Below, one piece after another: positions 7,345 to 15,671 of a stretch of DNA of 32,661 nt. A program made the position numbers and the translations under genes. Every line of letters begins with the position of its first letter. Position 1 is the stretch's first letter. Source of the stretch: DATMQA01 sp035566895 (lineage in GTDB: Bacteria > Verrucomicrobiota > Verrucomicrobiia > Limisphaerales > UBA8199). The stretch covers positions 1 to 32,661 of the forward strand of contig DATMQA010000020.1 of NCBI GenBank assembly GCA_035566895.1, in the 5' to 3' direction. Under the pieces are notes generated by a model that made no database searches, was not told the DNA's origin, and saw nothing but the letters and a program-made list of their open reading frames with translations.

Positions 7345-7641
7345 CTAGCCGCCCGCCATCGCCCCGATAACCAGGAACGGCTCCGCACCCGTCGCCACCG
7401 CGTCCGGCAACGGCGTATCGGGCTGTTCATGCGACAGGTCCTGTTCGCATGCGAAAAATCGCACAAACGGCCGGCGGCGCAGCGTGACATGGTCGCGGAT
7501 GGTCCCCTGCAGCACTGGATAACGAGCTTCCAGCGCGTCGAGCACCGAGCGCAGGGTCGGCCGACCCTCAACCTCGAGCTGCACCTCGGCTTCGAGACGC
7601 GCCAGCGTCCGCAAATGAACGGGGAGCAGGACTCGAATCAT
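7345..7641 (-). CDS. MoaD/ThiS-like ubiquitin-fold protein
   Basis: The 98-aa product has the length and layout of a ubiquitin-like sulfur carrier. The strand MIRVLLPVHLRTLARL is followed by EVQLEVEGRPTLRSVLDAL (beta turn then first helix), EARYP, a variable middle and the closing segment DAVATGAEPFLVIGAMAGG. The C-terminal Gly-Gly is the residue pair that E1-like enzymes adenylate and thiocarboxylate in MoaD and ThiS. Its ATG overlaps the stop of the upstream BNR-repeat gene by 4 bp, so the two are translationally coupled. No molybdopterin or thiamine gene is nearby, so it need not serve those pathways. Family assignment is firm; function is open. Confidence 0.8.
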   Translation of the reverse strand: MIRVLLPVHLRTLARLEAEVQLEVEGRPTLRSVLDALEARYPVLQGTIRDHVTLRRRPFVRFFACEQDLSHEQPDTPLPDAVATGAEPFLVIGAMAGG

Positions 7642-8753
7642 GGCAACGTCTGGACCTCAACCGACAGGACGGCCGGGAAATCCCGCACAATCGGATTCCA
7701 CGTGTCGCCGCTGTCGGCCGAACCATAGACCTGGCCGCCGGTAGTGCCAAAGTACACGCCGCACGGTTCGAGCGAGTCAACTGCCATGGCGTCCCGGAGC
7801 ACATTGAGGTAGCAATCCTTCTGCGGCAGACCTTTGGTGAGCGCTTCCCACTCGTTTCCGCCAGTGCGGCTGCGGTACACGCGCAGCTTGCCGTCCGGCG
7901 GGAAATGCTCGGAGTCGCTTTTGATGGGGACCACGTAAATGGTCTCGGGCTCGTGCGCATGAACGTCGATCGGGAACCCGAAATCGGAGGGCAGGTTACC
8001 GCTGACCTCGTGCCACGAATCGCCCGCGTCGTCGCTCCGCATAACGTCCCAGTGCTTCTGCATGAACAGGACGCCGGGGCGCGACGGGTGCAGCGCGATG
8101 CGGTGGACGCAGTGGCCGACTTCCGCATCCGGGTCGGGCAACGCGAACGGGGATTTCAAACCGCGGTTCGCCGGCCGCCAGGTTTTGCCGGCGTCATCAG
8201 TCCGAAAAACACCCGCGGCTGAGATCGCGACGACGATGCGCTCGGGGTGGGCCGCCTCCAGGAGAATCGTGTGGAGACCCATCCCGCCGGCGCCGGGCTG
8301 CCAGAGGTGGCCCTTGGCGCTGCGCAGCCCGGCAAGCTCGGCCCAGGTTTGCCCGCCGTCCGTGCTCCGGAACAGCGCCGCATCTTCCGCCCCGGCATAC
8401 ACCGTCTCCGGCTCGCTCAACGAGGGTTCCAAATGCCAGACGCGTTTGAACTCCCAGGGATGCTGCGTGCCGTCATACCATTGGTGAGTCCCGGGGACCC
8501 CATCATACACGAACTTGTCGCCGACCGGTTCCCAGGTCGCGCCGCCGTCGTTGGACCGCTGAATCTTTTGGCCGAACCACCCGCTGGTTTGCGAAGCATA
8601 CATGCGGTTCGGGTCAACGGGGGAGCCCTTGAGGTGATATATCTCCCAGCCGGCAAAGTGCGGGCCGCTGATTTTCCATTTTTTGCGTTTGCCATCCGAG
8701 TTCAGGACGAAAGCGCCTTTTCGTGTGCCAATTAAAAGTCGTACGCGGCTCAT
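7638..8753 (-). CDS. BNR/Asp-box repeat beta-propeller protein (sialidase/exo-alpha-sialidase-like)
   Basis: The 371-aa product starts MSRVRLLIGTRKGAFVL and has no signal peptide. Six Asp-box type motifs (S-x-D-x-G-x-T-W) recur at beta-propeller spacing: SNDGGATW, STDGGQTW, TDDAGKTW, SDDAGDSW, SRTGGNEW and SADSGDTW. Such propellers occur in sialidases, photosystem assembly factor HCF136-like proteins and glycosidase-like proteins. The Arg triad and FRIP motif of true sialidases are not evident, so enzymatic activity is not assumed. The ribosome-binding site GAAGGAG sits about 10 nt before the ATG at 8753. It overlaps the MoaD-like gene by ATGA, so the two probably work together. Confidence 0.85.
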   Translation of the reverse strand: MSRVRLLIGTRKGAFVLNSDGKRKKWKISGPHFAGWEIYHLKGSPVDPNRMYASQTSGWFGQKIQRSNDGGATWEPVGDKFVYDGVPGTHQWYDGTQHPWEFKRVWHLEPSLSEPETVYAGAEDAALFRSTDGGQTWAELAGLRSAKGHLWQPGAGGMGLHTILLEAAHPERIVVAISAAGVFRTDDAGKTWRPANRGLKSPFALPDPDAEVGHCVHRIALHPSRPGVLFMQKHWDVMRSDDAGDSWHEVSGNLPSDFGFPIDVHAHEPETIYVVPIKSDSEHFPPDGKLRVYRSRTGGNEWEALTKGLPQKDCYLNVLRDAMAVDSLEPCGVYFGTTGGQVYGSADSGDTWNPIVRDFPAVLSVEVQTLP

Positions 8754-9437
8754 TCCTTGCTCCTTCTCATCATTTTGCCAGGTAACCAGTGAGTTTGATT
8801 ATTTTCTTTGGACCATAACGCTTTTCCATACCATTGCGCAGCGGTTTCTTCAACCGGGAAGGAGACCAGGAGAAAAGGCCGACGCAAAACGAGGGACGCA
8901 AAACCTCGAGACGGCCCGCCTTTCGGGAAGTCCTCGAGGGCTCACTCTTCTCCGCGCCCGTCTATCGCAACAACGGTCCGCCGAGGCAGATGGGTTGCAG
9001 CCGGGTGAACTGGTTAGAACTCGGGGTCGGCATCCTGCTCGCCGAAGACGCGCCAGTCCGGGTGGGCGGGCGCGCGGCGGGGGGCGAACCAGGCAACGGG
9101 GCGCGGAGGAAAAAAAATGCTGGCCGTGAAGACTGGGGATATACGAGGAGCGACTGTGGGAGGGTCGGCTCTGACTCGGTCCTGCGCCGGCCAGCAAAAT
9201 CTGCGTTCGAATGTTACGTCCACATCCATGCTGGCACTGTGCTGGCTGACCCGAGCCGGCGCTAAACATGTTTTGCTATTCTTCAACCAAAAATTGGGGA
9301 GCCTTTGAGAGACAGGCTGCGAGCCGTCCTCGGCGTCCCCTTTCCCCGCTTCGAAGCACGGCGAAGGTTTGGCCGTCAGGGGTTCGGCCGGGCGGCCGGC
9401 CCACCGTCGCGGTGGAGCATTGAACAGGAAGGCGGGC
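8754..9437. other. Intergenic region without a convincing gene
   Basis: Open frames exist on both strands (for example 8834-9265 plus and 8850-9269 minus), but they overlap one another, are rich in Arg, Gly and Pro, and match no family I know. The stretch 9401-9415 forms a perfect 6-bp hairpin (CCACCG/CGGTGG) downstream of the small membrane-protein gene, without a T-run. The promoter of the BNR gene should lie in 8760-8850; I could not define it. Confidence 0.5.
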
Positions 9438-9608
9438 TTAACTCTGCGGGCTCATCTTTTGGCCGGCTTTAAAAATCGCGCCACCGAGGAGCAGGGTCAG
9501 GTAGCCGGCGAAAGGGAAGGTGACAAAGAACCCAAACACATTCCCGCACCAGAAGAAAGCGCCGGCGACAAAGATGAGGGCGCCTAACGCGATGACTAAG
9601 TTTCTCAT
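9438..9608 (-). CDS. Small membrane protein with two hydrophobic segments
   Basis: The 56-aa product from ATG 9608 begins MRNLVIALGALIFVAGAFFW and is followed by a second hydrophobic stretch FGFFVTFPFAGYLTLLLGGA, ending in a short polar tail KAGQKMSPQS. Both segments can span the membrane. The frame is open upstream to 9674, but that extension is basic and less likely to be coding. Only a weak ribosome-binding site (GGAA) precedes the ATG. No family recognised. Confidence 0.5.
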   Translation of the reverse strand: MRNLVIALGALIFVAGAFFWCGNVFGFFVTFPFAGYLTLLLGGAIFKAGQKMSPQS

Positions 9609-9804
9609 AGTTCCAATATTTATCGTTCGGCGGGAAAGCCGTTTTGGCCCCGCTTCGGGAACTGGGAAGAGCATTTTCGGCGCCAGATTCAGCGGGTTGC
9701 CGCCCTCCAGAATACAGCCCGCCGGCTAATCGGGCCGAGTGCGCGCCGGTTGCCGGCAGGCGGTCAAGGAGCCTGGGGTGAAGGAAATTGCCAGGCGCAG
9801 GAGA

Positions 9805-9879
9805 TGGTGCGCGATGCAGGATTTGAACCTGCGACCCCTTCCGTGTCAAGGAAGTGCTCTACCCCTGAGCTAACCGCGC
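9805..9879 (-). tRNA. tRNA-Val (anticodon GAC)
   Basis: The 75-nt sequence folds as a cloverleaf. The acceptor GCGCGGT pairs with ATCGCGC with one G-U pair. The D-arm is GCTC/GAGC, the anticodon arm CTTCC-TTGACAC-GGAAG gives GAC, and the T-arm is GCAGG-TTCAAAT-CCTGC. The discriminator is A and CCA is encoded. Confidence 0.95.
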
Positions 9880-10050
9880 TATCCTCGCTCGAAGACCGTT
9901 GAGAATCGTTGATTTTCATAGTCTTTCGCGAATTTTGCGAGGGTTGAACGTTATCCGCTTTTGATGGCCTGGCAAGCCAAAAACAGTCAAGGGCAGGACA
10001 AACATGGACAAACATCCGGTTGCGCGCCGCACGGACTGAGAATAATTCCC

Positions 10051-10081
10051 TTGACAGGTTTTCCAGTGTTTTCAATATACG
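10051..10081 (+). promoter_or_regulatory. Possible sigma-70-type promoter for the CBM48 gene
   Basis: A perfect -35 TTGACA at 10051-10056 and TATACG at 10076-10081, with a rather long 19-bp spacer; AATATA at 17 bp is an alternative -10. The start codon is about 110 nt downstream. Nothing else was found between the tRNA and this gene. Confidence 0.4.
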
Positions 10082-10190
10082 GTTGGTGGGAAAGTGAAGT
10101 ATGAAGTAGGTGCGATTAAGCGGCGTCTGCCTCGAAACTATCCCTGATAATTTAATGCGGCAGATCCCGCAGGTGAGGAAAGGAAAAGCG

Positions 10191-10853
10191 ATGTCGAAAA
10201 AGGCTATTGCAAGAACAAAGAAACCGCTGAGTCCAAAACCCGCGACGAGGCAGGACGACACGGCCTATCTGGTGCGCGAGGACCTCGACGAAGAGCAGGA
10301 ACGGCTCAAGGAAGCGGCGGCTGCGGGAGCGGGCGCTCTGAAGACGCCGGCACCGGCAGAAACCATTGAACCACCTCCCGCCCCGGCAACGGTGCCCGCG
10401 AAGCCGCTCGCGCCGCTCGCGGCGTTGTGGCCCAGTGCCGTCTCGCCAGGAGAAGAAGTGAAGCCGTCCCCCGCGCCTGTACCGCAAGCGCCAAAGGCTC
10501 CAGTGGCGGCTGTGGCGCCAAAGGCGCCGCCGACATTACAGGGAAAGTCAGCGGTGCCGGCCCAGGCTCCGAAGCCGGCAGCGCAAAGGCCGGTCAACGT
10601 CACTTTTGTCCTCGTGAAGCCCGATGCCAAAAGGGTATCGATCTGCGGCGAATTCAATGGCTGGTCGTCCAGCGCCACAACCATGAAGCGGCATGCTGAC
10701 GGGCACTGGGAAGCGACCGTTGCCTTAGCTCCGGGGCGCTATCAATACAAGTTCGTCGTCGATGGAGAGTGGATACTCGATCCCTCTGCTCAGAAGAGCG
10801 TGCCCAACCAGCAGGGTTCGCTCAATTCAGTGCTCGAAGTCCGGGCCCGATGA
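10191..10853 (+). CDS. Protein with C-terminal CBM48/AMPK-type glycogen-binding domain and Pro/Ala-rich linker
   Basis: ATG 10191 is chosen because AGGAAAGGA lies just upstream; the frame is open back to 10110. The 220-aa product starts MSKKAIARTKKP, has a charged helix (LDEEQERLKEAAAA), a long Pro/Ala linker (about 55-140), and a C-terminal domain of about 85 residues. That domain matches the glycogen-binding E-set fold of AMPK beta subunits and CBM48: VSICGEFNGW, a spacer, GHWEATVALAPGRYQYKFVV, DGEWILDP and a final N-x-x-LEV strand. The key carbohydrate-binding Trp and the Y-x-YKFVVDG-x-W segment are present. No signal peptide, so it is probably cytoplasmic, either targeting glycogen or acting as a scaffold. 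No glycogen enzyme is adjacent. Confidence 0.8.
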   Translation: MSKKAIARTKKPLSPKPATRQDDTAYLVREDLDEEQERLKEAAAAGAGALKTPAPAETIEPPPAPATVPAKPLAPLAALWPSAVSPGEEVKPSPAPVPQAPKAPVAAVAPKAPPTLQGKSAVPAQAPKPAAQRPVNVTFVLVKPDAKRVSICGEFNGWSSSATTMKRHADGHWEATVALAPGRYQYKFVVDGEWILDPSAQKSVPNQQGSLNSVLEVRAR

Positions 10854-11000
10854 TTGCGCAGGGGGCTGAGGGCCAAGGCTCGCAGCATCGTCCCGGCGCC
10901 TTCAACGGGCATAATCGAAGGCCGGACCGTAACTGCGGCGGACGTGGCTGTGCAACTATTGCTTTTCGCCGCGGCTTTCTCAAACATCCGACGCTCCCCC

Positions 11001-11037
11001 AAAGAAAAAGCCCCTTCCGAGACAGAGCGGAAGGGGC
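11001..11037 (-). terminator. Rho-independent terminator of the first porin gene
   Basis: The perfect 10-bp stem GCCCCTTCCG (11010-11019) and CGGAAGGGGC (11028-11037) is followed on the minus strand by TTTTTCTTT. It lies just after the stop codon of the gene at 11058-12305. Confidence 0.85.
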
Positions 11038-11057
11038 CTGAGGAGGAACCGAACTAA

Positions 11058-12305
11058 CTAAAACTTGTAAGCTACGCTGGCCAACAGAGTGAAATAGTTG
11101 TCACGGGCCGGAGCCGCAGCAGCGGCGCCGCCGCCGATGATTCCGCCGAAGGCGTCGCCGTGCTCAGAATGGTCCCAGCGGAGTTCGAGGCGGCTGAGGA
11201 CGTTCTTCCACAGGTCGTACTGCAGCGTTGCCGTGGTTTCGATGTAGCCGGCTGCAATCAGCGGAGTTTTGGTCGTTTCGTTAACGGAGCCGCCGAAAAG
11301 GCCGGCGACGTCAGTCGTAGCATATTCGGCACGGCCATAGATGCTCAGCTTCTCGGTAGCCTGGAACGAGGCATACAGGCCAAACGCGTTAGCGTAGGCG
11401 GAGCCAATGTTGCCGCCACCTGCAACACCGCTGGGCTGTGTGCTGATGCCCGCGTAATCGTAGCAGGCGCCGACCTTCAGGCCAGTGACGGGTGTGCTCA
11501 CGGTTGCGCCAACATAGAAACTGGTTTGGTCCGCCCCGATGGCATTGTTATAGCCGTTGATAATGCAGGCGGTGAGGGTGGAACCATTTAACACCCCCCA
11601 GTTGGTCGGGGCAGTGAAGGTCACCGCGGCCATGTAGGTCTTGTCCGACTCGGTGCGACCTGGTTTAGCCGCCCGGGTGTTGATATTCGGGCCGAAGGTG
11701 TCCGCGACGGCGGCGGTGGCAGAAACCGTCGAGCAGAACTGGTAAGTGGCCTGAACGCCGGTATGGGTGGTCGGCTCCATGGTATAGCCATAGGAGCGAG
11801 TCACGTTGGGGTTATTGATCGACTCGAATACCTCGTAGCCGATAAGCGTGTCCCAAGTCCCGATTTTGAAGTCCAGCCCATTGCCGACCGGCGCGTGGAG
11901 CGCGACGTAGGCCTGTTTGACGGCGAAATCAGCCGAATTGACCGCCCCCGCTGCGAGCGCGGTTTGCGACAGCGTGTTGAAGGCGCTGGCGTCCGGGCCC
12001 GCGAGCAGGCTCACTTTATAACCCGCGCCCCAGTTGTCGGCGGCATCCACCGGTTTTTCGAGGTTGAGCTCGACGACATTCAAATTAAAGCCATCGGCCT
12101 TGCTCGGAGCGTTCCAGGCGTAGCCCGGCACATGGGCATTGCCAGTCCCCGGATTCCATTCTGCCGAAGTATCGACGTAGCCACTCAGCGTCGTGGCCGA
12201 GAGCGCCGTCAAAACCGAGCTTGGTTTTTCTTCTGCTTGAGTGACCGCCGGCAAACTGATCAAGCCGGCGCTAAGCAAGCCTAACGTCCATGGATTGCAC
12301 TTCAT
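11058..12305 (-). CDS. OmpL-like outer-membrane beta-barrel porin (bbp2 family), paralogue 1
   Basis: From ATG 12305 the product has 415 residues. It opens with the signal peptide MKCNPWTLGLLSAGLISLPA, cut after TQA, followed by EEKPSSVLTALSATTLSGYV. The SGYVDTSAEWNPGTGN strand, SKADGFNLNVVELNLEKPV, the VKQAYVAL strand and the closing aromatic strand ending VAYKF are typical of the putative beta-barrel porin-2 group. The terminal Phe is the signal for BAM insertion. The frame is open upstream to 12431, but that stretch is Cys-rich and unlike a signal peptide. No clear ribosome-binding site. It is closely related to the gene at 12673-13929 and has its own terminator and a -24/-12-like promoter. 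Substrate unknown. Confidence 0.85.
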   Translation of the reverse strand: MKCNPWTLGLLSAGLISLPAVTQAEEKPSSVLTALSATTLSGYVDTSAEWNPGTGNAHVPGYAWNAPSKADGFNLNVVELNLEKPVDAADNWGAGYKVSLLAGPDASAFNTLSQTALAAGAVNSADFAVKQAYVALHAPVGNGLDFKIGTWDTLIGYEVFESINNPNVTRSYGYTMEPTTHTGVQATYQFCSTVSATAAVADTFGPNINTRAAKPGRTESDKTYMAAVTFTAPTNWGVLNGSTLTACIINGYNNAIGADQTSFYVGATVSTPVTGLKVGACYDYAGISTQPSGVAGGGNIGSAYANAFGLYASFQATEKLSIYGRAEYATTDVAGLFGGSVNETTKTPLIAAGYIETTATLQYDLWKNVLSRLELRWDHSEHGDAFGGIIGGGAAAAAPARDNYFTLLASVAYKF

Positions 12306-12403
12306 GTTTTTAGATGATTGATTGTTGAGTTGTTGATTCCTGTCACAGCACGCCTCTACACAACGATCCCGACACAGCGTCTGCAACGTGTTGACGGCCA
12401 CAA

Positions 12404-12420
12404 GGCACGTGTTGTGCCAA
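12404..12420 (-). promoter_or_regulatory. Sigma-54-like (-24/-12) promoter candidate of porin 1
   Basis: Minus-strand TTGGCACAACACGTGCC has the -24 element TGGCAC and GTGC with GG and GC separated by exactly 10 nt. The start codon is about 88 nt beyond the predicted start site. The same layout occurs before the second porin. The core GGCAC/GTGCC is also an inverted repeat, so it could instead be an operator. The rest of the 367-bp gap between the porin genes holds only this site and the terminator at 12614-12649. Confidence 0.45.
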
Positions 12421-12613
12421 GCAAAAAACAAAATTCACAAGTGCTTGCAAGAGAATTCTTTGCATTTTTATTCTAATATAAACTATGAGCTTGGATTAGG
12501 TGATTCTTGCGCGGCCTGCTCAAAACTCGCCAGCGGGGGCCAATGGATTGTGGGATTGATGGATTAATGCCCGACAAACAATGAAAGAAGAAGGGGAGGA
12601 AAGAGGGAGTGGA

Positions 12614-12649
12614 AAACAAAAACCCCTCCCGGTTTTTCACGGGAGGGGT
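12614..12649 (-). terminator. Rho-independent terminator of the second porin gene
   Basis: The 10-bp stem ACCCCTCCCG (12622-12631) with CGGGAGGGGT (12640-12649) is followed on the minus strand by TTTTTGTTTT. It separates the two porin genes into different transcription units. Confidence 0.85.
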
Positions 12650-12672
12650 CTCAAGAAAGGTTCTAAACCGGT

Positions 12673-13929
12673 TTAGAACTTGTAGATGATGTTCGCGGCG
12701 AGCATCACGGCATTATTCGCATTAGCGGCGGCGGCGGCGCCCGTTGTCCCGCCGAACAGATTCCCATGCTCGACGTGGTCCCAGCGCAACTCCAGCCGGC
12801 TGATCACGTTTTTCCAGAGGTCGTACTGGACGGTGGCAGTGGCAGCGAGGATACCATTCTCTCGCAAGCCGCCCAGGAAGGGAATTACAACGCCCGGAGG
12901 CCTGTCGATGTCAGCGCTAAAGTACTCGAGCCGGCCGTGCAGGCTGAGTTTCTCGGTCGCCTGGAAGGAGGCATAGCCGGCAATGGACCAGGCATCCCCT
13001 TCGACTTTTGTTCCAGCCGGTACTCCCTGGGCGGTATTGAACGTGGTATCCACGCTCAACAAGTCCCAAGCCGCACCCAACCGGAGGCCGGTGACCGGGG
13101 TGGCGATAGTGCCGCCGATGTAAGCGTTCAACGAGGGCATTCCAGCACCCGTGCCGAGGACGGAGTTGTTGTATCCGTTCACCACACCGCCGTAGAGGGT
13201 GGAACCGGAGAGGAAGCCCATGCTGTCCGGGGCGGTGAGGGCGATGGACGCCATGTAAGTCTTGTAGGATTCGGGATAGGGATTGGCGCCAGCCGGGATA
13301 GACCCCAATTGGGCGCGGCTGTTGATGACCGGCCCGACGGTGTCTGCAACACCGGCCGAAGCGCTGATCATATCGGTGAACCGGTAGGTGCCCACGATAC
13401 CCGTATGGGTTTGCGGCTCAATCGAGTGGCCGTACGAACGGGTGTAGTTGGGATTGTTCGGGGATTCCACCGATTCATAGCCGATGATGCTGTCGAACAC
13501 ACCGACCTTCCAATCGATGCCGTTGCCGACCGGCGTCCGCAGAGCCACATAGGCTTGCCGGATGGCAAAGTCTGACCGTGCACCAGCCCCTACGGATTGG
13601 GTTCCCAAAGTATTCGCATCCGGTCCCGCCCAGAGGTCAACGCGGTAACCGGCGGCCCATTCGGATTCATCCAACGGCTTTTCAATACGCAACTGGATGA
13701 CGTCCAGGTTGAAGCCGTCGGCCTTGCTGGGCGTGTTGAACTTGTAAGGAGCTGGATGGGCATTTCCCGTCCCGAAGTTCCACTGGGCTGACGTATCCAC
13801 ATACCCGCTGAGGGTGGTGGACGAGAGCGCGGTCATGACCGCACTCGCCTTCTCCTCGGCTTTGGCAGCGGATGCCAGGCTGACGACCCCAACGGCGGCC
13901 AGCGCAACTGTCCATTTATTAAACTTCAT
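12673..13929 (-). CDS. OmpL-like outer-membrane beta-barrel porin (bbp2 family), paralogue 2
   Basis: The 418-aa product has a signal peptide, MKFNKWTVALAAVGVVSLAS, cut after AKA, then EEKASAVMTALSSTTLSGYV. It shares with its neighbour the SGYVDTSA strand, SKADGFNL, a QAYVAL strand, a SYG-x-x-[IM]EP-x-THTG block, the QYDLWKN-[VI]-[IL]SRLELRWDH block and a C-terminal YKF. A strong GGAGGAA ribosome-binding site sits 5 nt before ATG 13929. It is most likely an outer-membrane channel for small solutes. High similarity at both ends and in orientation indicates tandem duplication, with the loops (about 190-310) diverged. A separate terminator and upstream -24/-12-like element suggest independent regulation. 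Confidence 0.87.
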   Translation of the reverse strand: MKFNKWTVALAAVGVVSLASAAKAEEKASAVMTALSSTTLSGYVDTSAQWNFGTGNAHPAPYKFNTPSKADGFNLDVIQLRIEKPLDESEWAAGYRVDLWAGPDANTLGTQSVGAGARSDFAIRQAYVALRTPVGNGIDWKVGVFDSIIGYESVESPNNPNYTRSYGHSIEPQTHTGIVGTYRFTDMISASAGVADTVGPVINSRAQLGSIPAGANPYPESYKTYMASIALTAPDSMGFLSGSTLYGGVVNGYNNSVLGTGAGMPSLNAYIGGTIATPVTGLRLGAAWDLLSVDTTFNTAQGVPAGTKVEGDAWSIAGYASFQATEKLSLHGRLEYFSADIDRPPGVVIPFLGGLRENGILAATATVQYDLWKNVISRLELRWDHVEHGNLFGGTTGAAAAANANNAVMLAANIIYKF

Positions 13930-14093
13930 TCGTTCCTCCGATCATTTTGCTGTGTGTTTTCCTGTCTAACTATGGATCTAATGAGAGCAGAACCGGTCTG
14001 CCCTCGCACCAAAACCGGTGCCTCTTGGTTGAATAGATAACAAAAGGGGTTTCTTTGACAACACATTTTTTCGAGCAATTTTGCGGCATTCCA

Positions 14094-14110
14094 GGCACAA
14101 AGTGTACCAA
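14094..14110 (-). promoter_or_regulatory. Sigma-54-like (-24/-12) promoter candidate of porin 2
   Basis: Minus-strand TTGGTACACTTTGTGCC keeps GG-N10-GC and agrees at 12 of 17 positions with the element before porin 1. It would give a leader of about 150 nt. A weaker sigma-70-like alternative lies closer: TTGTCA at 14056-14061 with TATCTA at 14034-14039. Confidence 0.4.
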
Positions 14111-14281
14111 CTTGGGACAAAGACGGGTTGGGAGTCGTGGAGTATTGAGGGGTAGAGCGATGGAATCCAACTCCTCGGGACCCGCATTAGCCGATTAATC
14201 CATTAATTCACCTTCAGCACCCCACCATTGGGACCCCGAGCTCGCCAAAGATGGAACAATCCCTGCTCCGTATGGTCCAAT

Positions 14282-15490
14282 ATGGCTTCCTTTGTCTATG
14301 TCGCTCGAGAAACGGCCACCGGCCGGGAATTGCGCAGTTCGGTCGAAGCGGCGACCGAGCAGGCGGCGATCGCGGCCCTGTTGAACCGCAACCTGCTGGT
14401 GGTCTCGATCCAGGAAAAGATTGGCAAAAAGGGACGGACCAGCGGCGGCCGAGTAGCGCTGGCAGACCTGGTGGTGTTCACCCGCCAATTGGCGACGATG
14501 ATCGACGCCGGCCTGGCGATGGTCCAGTCGTTGCAGGCGCTGGCGGATCAGACAACCAATAAGGTCATGCGGGATGTCATCCGCGACGTCTGCACGCGGG
14601 TCGAGGGCGGGGACAGTTTCTCCGAGGCGCTGCAGAAACATCCGAAAGCTTTCTCCCGCCTTTACGTCTGCATGGTGGCTGCCGGTGAGAAGGGCGGTCT
14701 GCTGGCCGAAATCCTCTCGCGGCTGGCTACCTATTTGGAAAACGCGGCGCGGCTGCGCAAGAAGGTCAAATCGGCCATGATGTATCCGACTGTGGTGACG
14801 ATCGTGGCGATTCTGATCACGATTTTCCTGCTGATCAAGGTGGTGCCGGTGTTCGGCGAAATCTTTGCGAGTTTCAATCACGCGCTGCCCGCGCCGACCC
14901 AATACCTGATCAATGTCAGTCACTTCGTCCAGCGGTTCATCGTTCCGCTTTTGCTGGTAGGGGGCGTGAGTGTTTATGGCTGGTTTTATTTCATCAAAAC
15001 TCCGGCCGGCCGGGCGTTTTGGGACGCCTACCGCATCCGCATCCCGGTGTTCGGGATTATCGCCCACAAGATTTGCCTGGCCCGTTTCACCCGGACGCTC
15101 GCCTCGCTGGTCCGCAGCGGCGTGCCGATCCTGGAGGTGTTGCAAATCGTCTCCCAGACGGTGGGCAATGTCGTTATGGAAAAGGCGATTCGCGCCGCCG
15201 CGGTGGATATCGAGCGGGGAGAAAGCATTTCGAACGCGCTGGGGAAGCATCCCGTTTTTCCCATAATGATCATTCGGATGGTGACCGCCGGTGAACAGAC
15301 CGGCAAAATCGACAACATGCTCGAACGCATCGCGGACTTCCTGGACGAGGAGATCGAGACGACCCTCTCAGGTTTGACGGCGCTGATCGAGCCCATCCTC
15401 ATTGTCTTCCTGGGCGTAGTCGTGGGCGGCATGGTCATCTGCATGTTCCTGCCGATCTTCAAGATGCCGGAGATTGTGAGCGGACGGTAG
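14282..15490 (+). CDS. pilC: Type IV pilus / type II secretion inner-membrane platform protein (PilC/GspF)
   Basis: ATG 14282 is chosen since MASFVYVARETATGRELRSS is the usual PilC/GspF start; the frame is open from 14228. The 402-aa product has the two repeated cytoplasmic GspF domains. The first has LADLVVFTRQLATMIDAGL and EGGDSFSEAL with VAAGEKGG; the second has ARFTRTLASLVRSGVPILE and ERGESISNAL with VTAGEQTGK. Membrane segments follow each domain, with a final hydrophobic stretch near the C-terminus. Such proteins form the inner-membrane base on which the PilB/GspE ATPase drives pilin assembly. No pilB or pilT neighbour is in the window. The following gene is an NtrC-type regulator, an arrangement that recalls PilR. 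Confidence 0.9.
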   Translation: MASFVYVARETATGRELRSSVEAATEQAAIAALLNRNLLVVSIQEKIGKKGRTSGGRVALADLVVFTRQLATMIDAGLAMVQSLQALADQTTNKVMRDVIRDVCTRVEGGDSFSEALQKHPKAFSRLYVCMVAAGEKGGLLAEILSRLATYLENAARLRKKVKSAMMYPTVVTIVAILITIFLLIKVVPVFGEIFASFNHALPAPTQYLINVSHFVQRFIVPLLLVGGVSVYGWFYFIKTPAGRAFWDAYRIRIPVFGIIAHKICLARFTRTLASLVRSGVPILEVLQIVSQTVGNVVMEKAIRAAAVDIERGESISNALGKHPVFPIMIIRMVTAGEQTGKIDNMLERIADFLDEEIETTLSGLTALIEPILIVFLGVVVGGMVICMFLPIFKMPEIVSGR

Positions 15491-15538
15491 GGAAACGGGA
15501 GTGCCGGCCCAGGGCCCTCAGGCCACGTGGTGTGTGAC

Positions 15539-15566
15539 GGGTGAACGCCTCGGAACGGGTTCACCC
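15539..15566. repeat. Short inverted repeat between pilC and the NtrC-family gene
   Basis: GGGTGAAC (15539-15546) and GTTCACCC (15559-15566) are perfect complements around 12 nt. There is no T-run, so it could be an operator or a weak terminator of pilC. Confidence 0.3.
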
Positions 15567-15671
15567 GGCAACGTTCACTCATAATTTCCCGCAGGGTTCT
15601 CGCGTCTCACGCCTCAGGTTCCTCCAACTTGCGCTTGCTGTACAGGCCCGTCTTCAACTAGGCTCGCGGTC

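Noticed and set aside
8834..9269. Competing frames on both strands (143 and 139 codons)
   Set aside because: Low-complexity Arg/Gly/Pro content, no ribosome-binding site, no recognisable domain.
9764..10261. 165-codon minus-strand frame across the tRNA region
   Set aside because: It overlaps the tRNA-Val gene and the CBM48 promoter and has no family resemblance.
12766..13575. 269-codon frame antisense to the second porin
   Set aside because: Shadow of a well-supported gene.
14195..15250. 351-codon frame antisense to pilC
   Set aside because: His/Asp/Arg-rich translation without motifs, fully opposite a recognised gene.
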